A stretch of DNA of 64,000 bases from assembly GCA_949316235.1 (NCBI GenBank), contig OX438741.1, positions 27,347,324 to 27,411,323 of the forward strand, given 5' to 3'. The DNA comes from Oegoconia quadripuncta (taxonomy: Eukaryota; Arthropoda; Insecta; Lepidoptera; Autostichidae). Under the pieces are notes generated by a model that saw nothing but the letters and a program-made list of their open reading frames with translations, was not told the origin of the DNA and made no database searches. Position 1 is the first letter of the stretch; each line of letters begins with the position of its first letter. Both the position numbers and the translations under genes were made by a program. Of the stretch, positions 23,297 through 34,719 are shown one piece after another.

Positions 23297-23527
23297 AGAG
23301 TAACTCCCGGATAGGTGCCCGGTGGGAATATGTGATACGTTTTTAAAAACCCCAAGTAATAAACCAAATCCCGATCTAACTATCCATTATATCACGAAGT
23401 GCGACTGCGAGGTGTCCACGCAGCTACTTGCTAGTACCAAATGAAAATTTTTACGCGCGAAATTTTAGTTATTGTTAATTTTGGATACTTTTTACAGTAG
23501 TGGAATTTTTTATTAATTAGGTTAGAA
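23297..23527 (+). mobile_element. Family E transposon, left end only (copy 1)
   Basis: It starts AGTAACTCCCGGATAGGTGC and aligns for about 230 bp with 54344-54594. Shared blocks include AAACCAAATCC(C/T)GATCTAAC, GCGACTGCGAGGT, CACGCAGCTACTTG, AATTTTTAC(G/A)CGCGAAAT and TTTTGGATACTTTTTAC. The matching right end is not found, so the copy is truncated or its right end has diverged. The family is described under the full copy at 54.34 kb. Confidence 0.8.
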
Positions 23528-23536
23528 TTTTTCACA

Positions 23537-23632
23537 ATGCCCCCCAAAACCGTTTGCACAGTTTGTCTGCTGGAGCTCGAGTCTCACAAAAAGCTATGTT
23601 ACATACTCACAACTTTCTCGAAGCAAGGTTAA
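23537..23632 (+). CDS. Short frame with a CxxCL motif downstream of the family E left end
   Basis: An ATG at 23537 opens a 31-codon frame beginning MPPKTVCTVCLLELESHKK and ending at TAA. It sits just after the region shared with the 54.3 kb copy, where a 5' leader would end. The Cys-x-x-Cys-Leu start is reminiscent of the beginning of zinc-binding domains such as ZAD, but no second Cys pair follows. The words AAGCAAG then GTTAAA at its end could be a weak splice donor, which would make this a first exon. The other family copy has diverged here and does not preserve the frame. Function is unknown and it may be chance. Confidence 0.25.
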   Translation: MPPKTVCTVCLLELESHKKLCYILTTFSKQG

Positions 23633-23639
23633 ATAGGCT

Positions 23640-24465
23640 TTCACTGTTTTTCTCCAAATTCTCAAGCTACTGTAAAGTAAACGGGAACGTATATTAATAC
23701 AAACGGGTCATTATGTATTAACTCGGGGAGGGCGGAAAATATTAGTCACAGGGCGGCTATTCGGGAACCAACACGGAGCCATGTGATTAGTTGCGCTGTT
23801 TGCCTTCATAATTGAGACCACATAATTTCATTACAACGGGATTCTGAATAGTAGTTATTACATGAGTGGATGTAATGTTAATGATAAATTATACTCTTGA
23901 GTAAACAGTTCTAGAGCGACGCGAGGGTAGGTGATGTAAGTTGAGATTATTTTTTATATTAGGTCCTTACCTATGAAATTAGCGTTTTGTATGAAGAATT
24001 TCATTAAGACTGTTTTCTCCATACAAACATTTTTGTTTTTTTTTTAGGAACGGCAAATCCAAATTTAACTAAACTTTGTGTGTATTATCGGATAGCATTA
24101 AGTTAAGTATAGGCAACGTTAATTTTTAAAAGTAACCGCTTTATAAAAGTTTCAGCGAATATAAGAAATGATTATGGGAAGCACATGAAAAGAGCCCTGT
24201 TAAAAATTTTTTTATTATGTGATTTAGCCCAGAAATTAAAAAATATTTCGTGTGAAACCTTGAAATAATATTCCATTTTCCAAATAAAAAACAAATTTGG
24301 ATATAGCTTTATAATCGCAGGAATTGGTACATTTGATTAACGAAGAAAAAAACTCCAATTTATAGGTAAAGACCCAATATTAAGCGTTATGTTGCACACA
24401 TAGGAGTTGTATTTATATTATATTTTTATTAGATCAAATTAGAATATAATCAACTCATTTCCTCC
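23640..24465. other. Unannotated AT-rich DNA
   Basis: No recognisable feature. Confidence 0.5.
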
Positions 24466-24467
24466 TG

Positions 24468-24690
24468 TACGGGTGTTGTTTAAGGCGACTAAGGGAACGG
24501 AAGAGGTTTCTGGCACCTTCGTCTAGTGATGGGCAGAGGGTCACTGGGGCTAAGATCTGTGATCGCCAACCCGCTTGCCTAGCGTGTCGATTATGACTAT
24601 GTCCCTATGAACTTCAGCCCCCCTATTCCTGGCTTTAGTAGTGGCAGCGGCCATGGTAACCGGTCGCTCTGGAATCTATGGAGGCTGATA
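24468..24690 (+). repeat. Dispersed repeat M
   Basis: TTAAGGCGACTAAGGGAACG, then GATGGGCAGAGGGTCACTGG, CCAACCCGCTTGCCTAGCGT and a GC-rich end with GGCAGCGGCCATGG. It resembles the non-coding 3' regions of lepidopteran LINEs. Partial relatives are at 18.3 and 61.6 kb. Confidence 0.5.
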
Positions 24691-24742
24691 TGATAATATG
24701 TAATATATCAATTAAAGATTTTATTGGTTTTTATTTTTTACT

Positions 24743-25072
24743 TTTTTTTACAGCGGGTTAGCACTTGTCCTCAATCACACCTGATGTTAAGTGAAGATGA
24801 GATGAGGCCGAAGGTGGTAGCGTACTGACCCGGAAACCCCATCTTATTTGGGGGACTGGCTATCTTATCTCTGACAACCGGAACATAACAATGCTATTAA
24901 CATTTGACGTTTGGCGGCAGATTTAGATAAGATGGTGGTAGCTAGCCAGGCGGACATTTAATATGCCCTACCACCAACTAAACCGAGTACTAAATATGTA
25001 CCCCGCTGGGGATCGCACTCGCGACCGCCGAAACGTAAACCCAATGTTGTTTACATTGAGCCACGGAGGCAG
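24743..25072 (-). mobile_element. SINE A, full length
   Basis: Read on the minus strand: the tRNA-like head GCCTCCGTGGCTCAATGTAA; then, 40-60 bp on, the B-box region, here CGCGAGTGCGATCCCC and so damaged compared with CGCGGGTTCGATCCCC in other copies; then a body with GGTGGTAGGGCAT and CCGGTTGTCAGAGATAAGAT; a tail CATCAGGTGTGATTGAGGAC; and poly-A. The flanks TTTACT (24737-24742) and TTTACT (25073-25078) look like a target-site duplication. The tail carries a tandem duplication of GATGA. It encodes no protein and would depend on a LINE partner. Confidence 0.92.
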
Positions 25073-25079
25073 TTTACTA

Positions 25080-26905
25080 ATAACATGGCGATAACAGTCA
25101 CCTCTATGTAACCCTGATTGGTATAACTGTTACCGTAACTAATATTAGTGTTGTTCCTATTTATCAATTGTATGGTCGGTAGGTAAGAATTCGAAGGAGT
25201 CGAGTGATAGCCGCGTTGAAATGCAAACGTGAAAAATAATTAATATGTGTTTGTCTTGCAGAGTGGTTTTAATTAAGCCTTGTTTTACAAATGCGACACT
25301 ATTTTTTAAGTACTGATGACATTAATGGAGATTGTTCTGTTATTGTATAATCCCCATATCCATGAAGAATTATTTAATTTGTTCTAAAGTCAAAAATATA
25401 AATTAATGAAAGTTTTTTAAACTTTATCGCTTCACTTGTGTTTTGTTTAGGGAGAACAAGTGGCAAAAAATTCCTTGACAACACATTGTTATACGTGCTT
25501 AAACATCTTTACAACTTAATGTTATGGTTATATTACATATTAAAAAACAAAAGCAAGATAACGTAAGCGTAGCTCGACATGAAATCCAGTTAAAAGTTAT
25601 CGCCTAAATAATCATCAATCTTGTAATAAACCTTTTTACACAGAGATTCAAAATTCTGATCGTTGAGTTCATACCATATTCTGTTATTTTGTATTATTCG
25701 ACTTCAAAAAGTAGAAGTTTCTCAACAAAAAGGCCACTGACTTTAAAAATCTAAACAGTTTTCGATTTACATTAAATACAAAAGTGTTCGATATAAACCA
25801 AACCATATTTAGCTAATAGTATTAGGGTATGCACTTATGAACTTGATTACCTACCTCACATTAACCAATTTTACGAAGCCACTGCTGGATATAAACCCTT
25901 CTTAGAAACACGGTTTGCTTCTTTTTTCGTGAATGGATATTGACCCATTGCACCAATTATTGCTGGGTAGACCAGTAACTATTCGGACATTTTTTTGGAA
26001 ATAGGGCACCAATAACGCTGCTGTCTTATAAAACTCTAGCATGTTAGTAATGAATTCCCTCATTGCTTCTTATGACAATGCAGAGGCAGAGACCAGTTGG
26101 TTCTATCTTTTATAAAAGGTTAGGGTCAGGCCGCTCATTAAGGCTATTAAAAATACCATAAAACACGTGACAAATTGCTTGTTCAAATAAACCCAATTAA
26201 GCGGTGATGCGCAACTTGTTGGCAGTAGCCCTAGCAAATTGTCTGGCTCGAAAATTTTATCACATTCTTTCCCCCGAGGTTGAGTGGCAAATGGAAAGCC
26301 TGGCCTATCAAGCGACGAACCACCCCCGTTCAAAGTGTAGCCGAGTAAATTATTCAGCCCACCTGCTCGGTTGGCTCCCTGTGGGCCACGTCTCTTGGCA
26401 TTCCCTTTTGGTATGTAGATTTCGTCGCTCCATTTTTTTAAGTAAAGATATAAGTTACCACCTTACCTGTAGTATGTTGTAAATACAAAGTCAGTGTGTG
26501 TAAAATTAAATTGATGCATTCAATGACCGTATTCATATATTCATATGGATATGTAACACATATACATATGGCTGTATGTGTTTTCGCATTATCTGTTGAT
26601 GACTAAATTTTATTTAATTAATATTATTGTCATTTGTACGCCAGTGGCAAAATATATTTCATCAAAAATATATAAAGTTTATTATATCTTTATTTCTTCA
26701 TATCTGACCGAAGAAAGCTAAGTCCATAATACTGTTCCACCCACAATAGTTGGAGACCGTTTGCAGTACTTTTAATGTTAACATCAACAGCATATAAAAG
26801 TACATTGTTTGACATTAACCTCCCCATTGGCTTTCTATGGGAGAATTTCCCTATACGCCATTATTGGGCAAGCTGCATGTAGGTTCGCGATCACAGAATT
26901 TTTGG
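25080..26905. other. Unannotated DNA
   Basis: No recognisable feature. Overlapping frames at 26103-26333 (minus) and 26204-26482 (plus, 92 codons) have no motif I recognise and are probably chance. Confidence 0.5.
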
Positions 26906-26909
26906 GAGC

Positions 26910-26971
26910 TTTTTTTTATGCAGACGAGTTCGTACTTGACCTCAATCACACCTGATGTTAAGTGAAGATGA
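26910..26971 (-). mobile_element. SINE A, short 3' fragment
   Basis: Poly-T, then TACTTGACCTCAATCACACC and TGATGTTAAGTGAAGATGA. It is the last 60 bp of SINE A. Confidence 0.85.
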
Positions 26972-26974
26972 CGC

Positions 26975-27830
26975 CACTTGACGATGACGCTTCGCACCAA
27001 TGACGCTGCGGACCATAACACGATCATTTACCATTTCCGACATCCAAGGGAAGAGACGGGTTGATCCTATTCTACTCTGCCCAGAAACACTCAGTCAATA
27101 TAATCTATAATAGTAAAATTTAACGCTGCCGGTGCAAGGTAAACACAACCCTTACAAAATTTAGTTCCGAGACTCCCTAATCTGTAACTACAAATTGTAC
27201 TAAATGCATAGTAGGCAATAATGGTAAGGCTTAGGTAACTATAGACTAAGTCGGGTCAAAGGGTGCTATGCTTAGAGGCGGTCGGCAAATTGGATTGCTA
27301 TAGGGAAACTGAGATTAATTTGGTGAGTGAATAGTGCCGTGTTAGGTTGATGATGGATGATATGATTCTGTCAGCTTATCGTGTCTGGAGTAGTAATTAC
27401 AAAGTATTAAAAAAACAAAGAAAACTACAAATCCAAATGTATAAAATCGTAATAGCACTACTATTAAATTAATAAATTTATCATTTTAATTTAATTGTAC
27501 ATATTATCACAAAAAGGATATGTCACAATTACCTAATTTTCCGTTAATCGATGGGCCTAAATCATTAATATGTCAGTAACAGCACACAATACCATAAAAA
27601 CAGACTAATTCTATGATGGACGCATAAAAAAGTAAAATAAAGAATATTGGAGGTTGTCCTGACTCTATGTCGATACAGGGTTCCGATTACAAAATATTAA
27701 ATTTTAATTTTAATATGGTAAATTTGTGATAGGTAAGTAGGCTCCACTAGTTTATGATTACCTATACATATAGGTAATAGTCAATCAATTTAAGACATGT
27801 AGTTGGTTCTATAAAAAACCTTAATCTAAC
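26975..27830. other. Unannotated DNA
   Basis: GAAGAGACGGGTTGATCCTA near 27051 echoes GAACAGACGGGTTGATTCTA in repeat C (13956), so a small repeat C remnant is likely. Otherwise nothing. Confidence 0.45.
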
Positions 27831-27837
27831 TAATATT

Positions 27838-28040
27838 ATAAATAGAAAAAGTTTGGATGTTTGTTTGTTGCTCAATCACGACGAAACTGATGAACGGATT
27901 TGTATGAAATTTGGCATATAGGTAGAACGGACCCTGGATTAAGATATAGGATACTTTTTATCCCGATAAAGTGAGTAGTTCCTGCGGGATAAAGAAATTT
28001 AAGATATCGGCGATAAAGCTATCGCAAGCGAAATCTAAAA
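27838..28040 (+). mobile_element. LEP1-like Helitron, 3' end decayed
   Basis: It begins ACTAATATTATAAATAGAAA, then AAGTTTGGATGTTTGTTTGT, CTCAATCACGACGAAACTGA, GATATAGGATACTTTTTATC and CGATAAAGTGAGTAGTTCC. The expected GC-rich hairpin and CTAG are degraded (GATAAAGCTATCGCAAGCG). Confidence 0.78.
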
Positions 28041-28261
28041 TTAAACAACTGGAAAAATAACTTTGTCCTTTAAAATTGCTATGGAGTGCCACTACACGTG
28101 GCCGGACACGTACTTGCTCGGTTTTTCTTGTTGCCACTTAAAATGTTCCTTCTTTTCCTTCATAACTAATTATGTACTCTTTCGGCATAATTTGTGACTT
28201 ATTTAAGTATTTTAATAAAATACATTTCAATTAAAATTTAAGAACTTTATCATTTTGTTAC

Positions 28262-28400
28262 TAGAGTTCCGTTCCGTATAAGATAAAAACGTAAACGGGT
28301 ACTGTCACTTTGTGTGTCCGCCAAGACCCTTTTTCTCAGGAACAAATATCTATAGGTCAAGCTGAATTAATATCAAAAAAGTACTCAAGCCTTATTGTTG
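28262..28400 (+). repeat. Possible dispersed repeat
   Basis: AGAGTTCCGTTCCGTATAAG, GGTACTGTCACTTTGTGTGT and CCAAGACCCTTTTTCTCAGG resemble a common lepidopteran non-coding repeat. There is no second copy here, so the call is weak. Confidence 0.35.
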
Positions 28401-28444
28401 TATTTTCCTAATTTACATCCACACATTAAAACCCTGTAAAATTC

Positions 28445-29265
28445 CACTAGCGGACATAACAATAAAGGGTATTTGTTTTTTTGATTGATTGATAAGCCTC
28501 TACTATGGAGCGTTTTTCGTTATCGTTTCATTAGGAGGATTTGGCCCAACCTGTTTCTAACTCAATTATAATAAGATATGGCCCTACAAACACTTATTTC
28601 CATAACTAATTGACTTGTGATCAAAATCTATGCAGTACCTTCTTCCCTTAGGTATGAAGAAAGTTTAGTAATGACATTGAATGGGAAATTATCAACTACA
28701 TAATTTACGAATAGATGTGTCTGTTTAAAAATAGGTGTGTCTGTTTATCAATGGTGATGTTGGGAGAACCATCAAGACTCGGAACCTGGCTTGATTTTTT
28801 TACTGCGTAGGTAAGTATTTCTTATTTCCGAGATTTCTAACGATACGATTCTGATTTAATAACTGCTCTCGAATAATAGTCTGTTAATGAAGTGCGACAA
28901 TAGAAAGTAGTTTCTACTGCTACTATACCTACTGCCAATTAATTTATATTATATTTCTATAGCATTGCACATTCAAATATATAAGAATAAAAATCATTTA
29001 TTTGACCCAATTGGCGACACACATATACATATTGTGTAAGTGTAAATGATATCGAATCACCTAAGTTATAAGGATCAAAGTTGAACTGAAATATGGTAAA
29101 CAGTCTATAAATACACAACTACAAACGCTTAAAAATGTCGTTAGACACGTGTGTATAATTTGTATAATTTACCCCCAGGACCGTAGGTTGTGGGTTTCTG
29201 GCAACATAAGCAATTATGTTGGCTCGGGGTGAAATTGGACATAAATTTAAAAATCAAAATAACCG
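28445..29265. other. Unannotated DNA
   Basis: Only a short direct repeat of AT(A)GGTGTGTCTGTTTA near 28716-28750. Nothing else is recognised. Confidence 0.45.
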
Positions 29266-29269
29266 CCAG

Positions 29270-29480
29270 CATATTTAGTAGGTAAGAATTTTGCGGAGCG
29301 CCATATTTGATTTTTGACCATACCATGTATCCTATGACACTGGGGATCACGACAAATCGAACGACACCGCGCACTTAAAATTCAGTCTAGCCGTTTACAG
29401 GAGGTAATATAAAAATTTACATACAACCTACATACTTACATACCAGTCGAAAAACATGCCCCCCCTTCCTGGGACAGTCA
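29270..29480 (-). repeat. Dispersed repeat D, copy on minus strand
   Basis: CATATTTGATTTTTGACCAT, CATGTATCCTATGACACTGG, then CATACAACCTACATACTTAC, AGTCGAAAAACATGCCCCCC. The same order is seen at 34.48-34.71 kb (CATCCTATGACATTCCAGG, TCGAAAAACATTACCCTCC). It is non-coding. Confidence 0.6.
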
Positions 29481-29676
29481 TGAAATAAATACTTCAATAA
29501 AGATAAAACACTTACAAAGTACTTTTCGGTCCCGCAAAGTGGTGCTAACAGTGGAGACCTCTTTTCTCAGCATAAGTTACAGTCGACAAAATGTGCTGCT
29601 TGTGGAGCCTAGGCACAGAATTAATATAGTACTAACGTACTAGGGTAAATAATGCATGTTAACATCTTCAGTTATC

Positions 29677-29769
29677 CCCAAATATTTGGGTTTCCGGGTC
29701 AGTACGCTTCCACCTTTGGCCTCATCTTCACTTAACATCAGGTGTGATTGAGGTGAAGTGCTAAAAAAA
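29677..29769 (+). mobile_element. SINE A, 3' fragment
   Basis: AAATATTTGGGTTTCCGGGT, CAGTACGCTTCCACC, CACTTAACATCAGGTGTGAT and a short A-rich end. Confidence 0.85.
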
Positions 29770-30097
29770 GTTATATTATACACATTTTTCAATTTGAATT
29801 AATAAATAAATGTAGGGAGGTACATTACAGCCCCTTTAAATCTTAGTCAGTGTGTTATTTTATATGTCTTTAAAAAAAACTATTTTCAAGAGTCAACTTT
29901 TCATAGGTAAAGTTCCGTGTTTTCATAGGAAAACAAGTAAAGTATCAGATAGAAGTACATAGTTACTTTGTACCATGTTATATTTCGATTTATTATATTA
30001 TGTAAGTACCTACGTTCCCCTTATCCACACAACCTATCTAAATAGATAAGTAGTAAAAAATAGATAAACGAATCTAAAAATGATAGCCAGACTCTTG

Positions 30098-30138
30098 ACC
30101 TCCAAGTATCCTTAACTAAGTTAAGGATACTTGGAGGT
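30098..30138. repeat. 20-bp perfect palindrome with 1-base spacer
   Basis: ACCTCCAAGTATCCTTAACT (30098-30117), one base A, then its exact inverse (30119-30138). Confidence 0.95.
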
Positions 30139-30411
30139 TAACACCAAAATAAACCTGCATAATATTAAGTTTATATTCGTTCCTAAAAGGGGTAAATAAA
30201 AGATGGTCGTGATTTGGAATATTTGGCGCGAAATATCTTGATTCATGGCGAGCTGTATCGACCATGACGATGTGATATCCACCATAGTATACTCAGTAAT
30301 TCAAACGTAACCCAACTACCTACTTAGGTATCCTTGAGTCGTTGTGCTAACTAAATCCAATTGTCAGTAAGCGGAACACGGATATACAGATCAGGTCGCT
30401 GTCGTCTTAGC

Positions 30412-30492
30412 GCATAATGTCCTTTTTCTCAAAATGCCCTTGTTCTCAAAATGACCTTTTCTCAAAAGGACATTTCTATGTCCCGTTTCTCA
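30412..30492 (+). repeat. Repeat J, TCTCAAAATG cluster
   Basis: CATAATGTCC, TTTTTCTCAAAATGCCC, TTGTTCTCAAAATGACC and TTTTCTCAAAAGGAC: three to four near copies of a 17-19 bp word in tandem. Related clusters, with CGCAAAATG in place of CTCAAAATG, are at 32.09 and 53.46 kb. Confidence 0.6.
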
Positions 30493-30499
30493 CAATTGC

Positions 30500-31285
30500 T
30501 GCTTGACTACGAGTAACTTTTAAATCCACGATTAAATCAGCCAGTCTCTTAGTTAACTAACTAGGCCGATAGCTTCGCTTTGTTCGTCTCCACTTCTTCA
30601 TCTTATTCACTAATAATACTACTGTAACACTTGGATGTTGTGTATCTGCCTCCACAATTAACCCTCCCGCCACAATTGGTTTCTAAAATGTGGCTATGAC
30701 AAACGGACAGACACCGACCAAGGATTCCCAAAGTGTAACTTCGGTATAGAACACTAACTAAAAATGAATCCAATGAAGGTGATTCTCCGAATTTGAATAC
30801 GTCTCGGACAAGGCTACAAATATTAATAATAATATTATTATTATTAATAATATTAATATTATTAATAAATTACTTATTAATATTAAACTTATTATTAATA
30901 AGTAATATTAATAACTTTGTAATTAAATTATATGAATTATGATATGAAATAGGTCCGAAATTACGAATGTTACAACTAACAAACGTACTCTACAGACAGA
31001 AAACTGAGTGTAAATTCTTATATTTTTGAGTTATTCGTTTTTATTCGGTTAATTAGAATAGGACTTGCATAAATTGAGTTTGAAACTTAAAAATCGATCC
31101 CCATGGTAGTAACGTTCAGGCATAAGAATTTTTCCACTTCTAGTGAAAAGAGGCTGAGCCCCAATAGTGGGAACATAAGATATATAAAAAAAATATGGTT
31201 CACCCTGGTCGTGTTGCTTGAACCATTTATTCCAAATTTATTAGTATCGTCTCTCAAACTGAGCAGCTATGTTATTCTGTAAGCC
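30500..31285. other. Unannotated DNA with an A/T palindromic tract
   Basis: At 30815-30912 AATAATATTATTATTA-type words form overlapping palindromes. The rest shows nothing recognisable. Confidence 0.5.
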
Positions 31286-31291
31286 CACAGG

Positions 31292-31444
31292 CACCATCTT
31301 ATCTAAGTCAGCCGCTGAACAACAATGTGTGTTCCGGTTGTCAGGGATAAGATAGCCAGTCCCCCAAATAAGATGGGGTTTCCGGGTCAGTACGTTCCAC
31401 CTTCGGCCTCATCTTCTGTACCGGCCGTTGTGCATAAAAAAAAA
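31292..31444 (+). mobile_element. SINE A with internal deletion
   Basis: ACCATCTTATCTAAGTCAGC, GTTCCGGTTGTCAGGGATAA, the CCCCCAAATAAGATGGGG block and GGCCTCATCTTC. It then jumps to CCGTTGTGCAT and poly-A. About 45 bp of the usual tail (the CACTTAACATCAGGTG part) are missing, so it is a deleted variant. Confidence 0.85.
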
Positions 31445-31708
31445 CTTCCAGGATCAACACGCAAAGTTGCGATGTTTGAATCATATGGATGGGATTAAAG
31501 ACTTAACTAAACAGTAAAATTATCATACTGCTTTTAACAATACTAGTTGACTACTATGACCTCACTGCCGGCCGTATCCGACCTCATAGCCACGAGCTTT
31601 TAGTAACTAATCGATTCCCGCTACGTAACATGTAACCATATTGTAGAATGGTAGTTTTATACGAGGTTCATGACGTAGTTAACGAACAGCTAAACAAGAC
31701 ATTATAAA

Positions 31709-31885
31709 CCACCGACGCAAAAAGGAATTATAAGTTTGACGTCTATTTCTGGCTGTCAGTGGTTTTACGCCAAAACGGCTTTACCGATTTGAAAACTAAT
31801 TTTTATTTTCTAAAGCCGATGTTTGCGAAATGGTTCTTAGTTACTTTTTGAAAAAAATCGGTGGTTGGTTTCGAAGATATTTAGC
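31709..31885 (+). repeat. Dispersed repeat D
   Basis: CACCGACGCAAAAAGGAATT, ATAAGTTTGACGTCTATTTC, GCCAAAACGGCTTTACCG and AAAATCGGTGGTTGGTTTCG: the order of a common lepidopteran repeat. It is non-coding and lacks clear ends. Confidence 0.65.
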
Positions 31886-32092
31886 TTCTAACATTAGTTT
31901 ATTTTTCTGGATGAATATAATTCTCGTAAGCTTTCTAATTCATTTTACAGTTATGGAATGATACGATAAATAGGAAATTATTTAGGTGCAGGGATTTTCA
32001 ATTTTTTTATTGGTATAACGAATTAGTATGACGTAAACGAGTATGTTGAAATAATTGAAAGATCACAAGCCACTAGGGAGATTTAGGCACAT

Positions 32093-32215
32093 CATGTCAA
32101 AAATTTAAAATAACATATTCGCAAAACGTCAGAACCGCAAGGTAGCAAGGTAGCATATAATGACATATTCGCAGAATGATATATCCGCAAAATGATGCCA
32201 TAAAAGCCTTGTTGA
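32093..32215 (+). repeat. Repeat J, CGCAAAATG cluster
   Basis: AACATATTCGCAAAACGTCA, GACATATTCGCAGAATGAT and ATATCCGCAAAATGATG: a 17-18 bp unit repeated irregularly, interrupted by a short GGTAGCAAGGTAGCA direct repeat. Confidence 0.6.
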
Positions 32216-32229
32216 GCCACAGATTACTA

Positions 32230-32252
32230 ATTTTTTTTTTTTTTTTTTTTTT
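32230..32252 (+). repeat. Poly-T run of about 23 bases
   Basis: An uninterrupted T homopolymer. It could be the reverse of a retroelement A tail, but no recognisable body adjoins it. Confidence 0.9.
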
Positions 32253-32565
32253 AAGTTACTAAAATAAGTTGAGCCTTGTGAATACCGGGGGAATAATATT
32301 GCAATAACAGTCGTGAAAGTTAGTTTTTTTTTTAATTTCGTACTGTAATTTAATTTGAGAAATTATAAAACAAGCGAATAAAAAAAAACTTTGCGACTGA
32401 TGATGACATACTGTTTTAATAACTTGAGCGGTATGTATTTGAGTAAGCGAAGAATTAACTTAACTAACGACGAATATTGATTAATAATAAAATCCAGAAC
32501 GAGCTTACAAAAAGTGGGTTGTGATTAATCCATTTCAGATATTAAAATTTTATTTCAGTGACTAC

Positions 32566-32849
32566 ATTACTAAGTGAGCGACTGGATATACAAAGAGGGC
32601 AACTAAAGCATAACTGCACCCCGACATGGTTAGGTTAGGTTCGAAGGGTATGGCGCAAGCGAGCCGGATGAGTGCGAGCGAAGCGAGCACGGGAGTTCTT
32701 GGCACCCCGACATGGATAGGTTAGGTTCGAAGGGTATGGCGGAAGCGAGCCAATATTATGAAGCTTCTCATTTTGTTTTTTAAGTAACTCAAATTAATGT
32801 TTGTAAGTTGCTGTTCTGTTGACTCGCAGTCAGTCGCTCACTTAGTAAT
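32566..32849. mobile_element. Inverted-repeat element I with internal 86-bp-spaced duplication
   Basis: The 19-bp word ATTACTAAGTGAGCGACTG at 32566-32584 is exactly inverted at 32831-32849. Inside, a segment of about 49 bp beginning CACCCCGACATGG and ending GCGAGCC occurs at 32617-32665 and again at 32703-32751 with two changes. It includes TTAGGTTAGG- or TTAGGTTCGAAGGG-type wording. The region between copies is GC-rich (GAGCGAAGCGAGCAC). No long frame. It looks like a non-autonomous DNA transposon; target duplication is unclear. Confidence 0.7.
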
Positions 32850-32854
32850 ACTAT

Positions 32855-34475
32855 AACCTAAATTAATTAATTTTGAAACTTCAAAATGTAATTTACAATC
32901 ACTCGTTTTATTGCTACCCATTTAATTTTAGTCGTTCTCTTTTCGTTTAGGGAAGATGAACAATATTATAATTAACAAACAACATACTTAACACAGTTAC
33001 GTACTAATTAAAGCCTTATCCACTATCCATTAACACTATGATTCAGTGAAAAAAGGAAAAATGACTTTAAATACTGACGACAGCAAAATTTATTCAAAAA
33101 TAAACTTTCCATTATTTTAAATAGAACCAAAACTGATTTCAAAGAATTTTGCTAACTCTCTTGTCACTTCAGGGAAAGGAACCGACGACGTTAATGCAAG
33201 AAATAGCACCCTCTACTTTTATGACACCAATTGACAGGTTAAATTATAAGAGTGATATATGTCTAACATACATGATAATCTTAGATTAAAGGGAGAACAT
33301 GAGATCTAACAATAACTTATAAATTCAATGAGACATTCAGTTTGTGCAACTAATTAGTTTGTTATAGAAATAAAAATAAACTTATTAAAAAATATCTTAT
33401 TTATTTTATTTATTTATTTAAAGGCATACACAACAGGTGTCACTCTTTACATATTTAACAAAAGATATATAAAAGCTTAGTTCTAGAAAGTCGCCCAAAG
33501 CGTTATTATTATTATTTTAGTTATTTATTTATTATAGTTATTATTATTGTTAGATTGTACAATAAATAACCAAATACTTTATTTAAACATAATACAATGT
33601 CTTTTGATATAAAGTAACAGTGAGAGGTTATTTATGTTTTTATATTATTCGAAAATTAACGTGTTCTTTACGCCAAAAATTTTTTGTATATGTCACAAAC
33701 AATAACAATAATACTTGATTAGATGGGAAAATTTACTAGTATCGTTTGAACTAACACACTTATTGCATTTTTAAACGAAATATACATACAAGATTCCTAT
33801 TTACTCGCCGGAATAGAGTAGCAAACACAGCAATGGATATGTACTTTAAACCGCGGGAAGCAATACTAGTCGAGCCACGTGTTGAAATGGAATTTCAGAT
33901 TTGCCCTAGTTTCAATTTAATCAAATCAAACTCTCTCAACTACGTACCTACTAATTAATTACAAACTACACCTGCTGTGCTAGCTTCTAGAATGCCAAAC
34001 TACAAAGGTGTTTTTGGTTATATAGTAATCTAATACTACACATCACTATTTGCATGTAGAGTTAATTTACTGTAAAGTAGAACGTGATTATTTGTTTTCT
34101 CTAAACCTCATTTATATTCCACTGCTAAACAGCTGGTTTCCTTGCATTTGCGCCACTTTCCATAGAAAAATTTACCCTAAGCGCCCTGTCGGCATCGTCA
34201 TCGCTGAGGAGTTTTTTGGGAGCTCTATACCACAATGACACTTCACTGTTCCATGAGGTTATCCTATAGGACTATTACTACTAAGTAGTTAAGGAAGAAC
34301 AAGATTTTCTGGCACAGTATCCTTATACCTAAAAGAAAATCTTAACAATACGTTGCATGTGATTCCTAAAGAAAGAAATAAATATTTTCATATTACCTAC
34401 TTTACTCTGCCGGAATCATATGGCTAAGATTTATTAACCTTAATAGGAATAATTATTGAAGTATTTTTCAAAACA
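32855..34475. other. Unannotated AT-rich DNA
   Basis: TTATT-rich tracts at 33400-33420 and 33505-33550 resemble retroelement tails. Nothing else is recognisable. Confidence 0.5.
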
Positions 34476-34479
34476 AAAA

Positions 34480-34715
34480 TACCCACAGCATATTTTGTAT
34501 TTTGCAGACGCCACGTTGGTTTTTCATTATTAAAATGCATCCTATGACATTCCAGGTATCTAGACTATACCATGCACGTCGAAATCAGTCAAGCCATTTA
34601 GGCTCTTCGCCAAAAAAAAACAGACATACTTACATAGGTACATACCTACATACATACTTGCATACATACATACACTCGAAAAACATTACCCTCCTTTCTC
34701 GGGCAGTCGGGTAAA
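34480..34715 (-). repeat. Repeat D copy with (CATA)n tract
   Basis: CATCCTATGACATTCCAGGT, CGTCGAAATCAGTCAAGCC, an ACATACATACTTGCATACAT tetranucleotide tract, then TCGAAAAACATTACCCTCCT. It parallels 29.27-29.48 kb. A 70-codon frame across it is a by-product. Confidence 0.65.
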
Positions 34716-34719
34716 AAGA

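Noticed and set aside
26103..26482. Overlapping 76- and 92-codon frames on opposite strands
   Set aside because: Neither has a recognisable domain, and they overlap antisense to each other.
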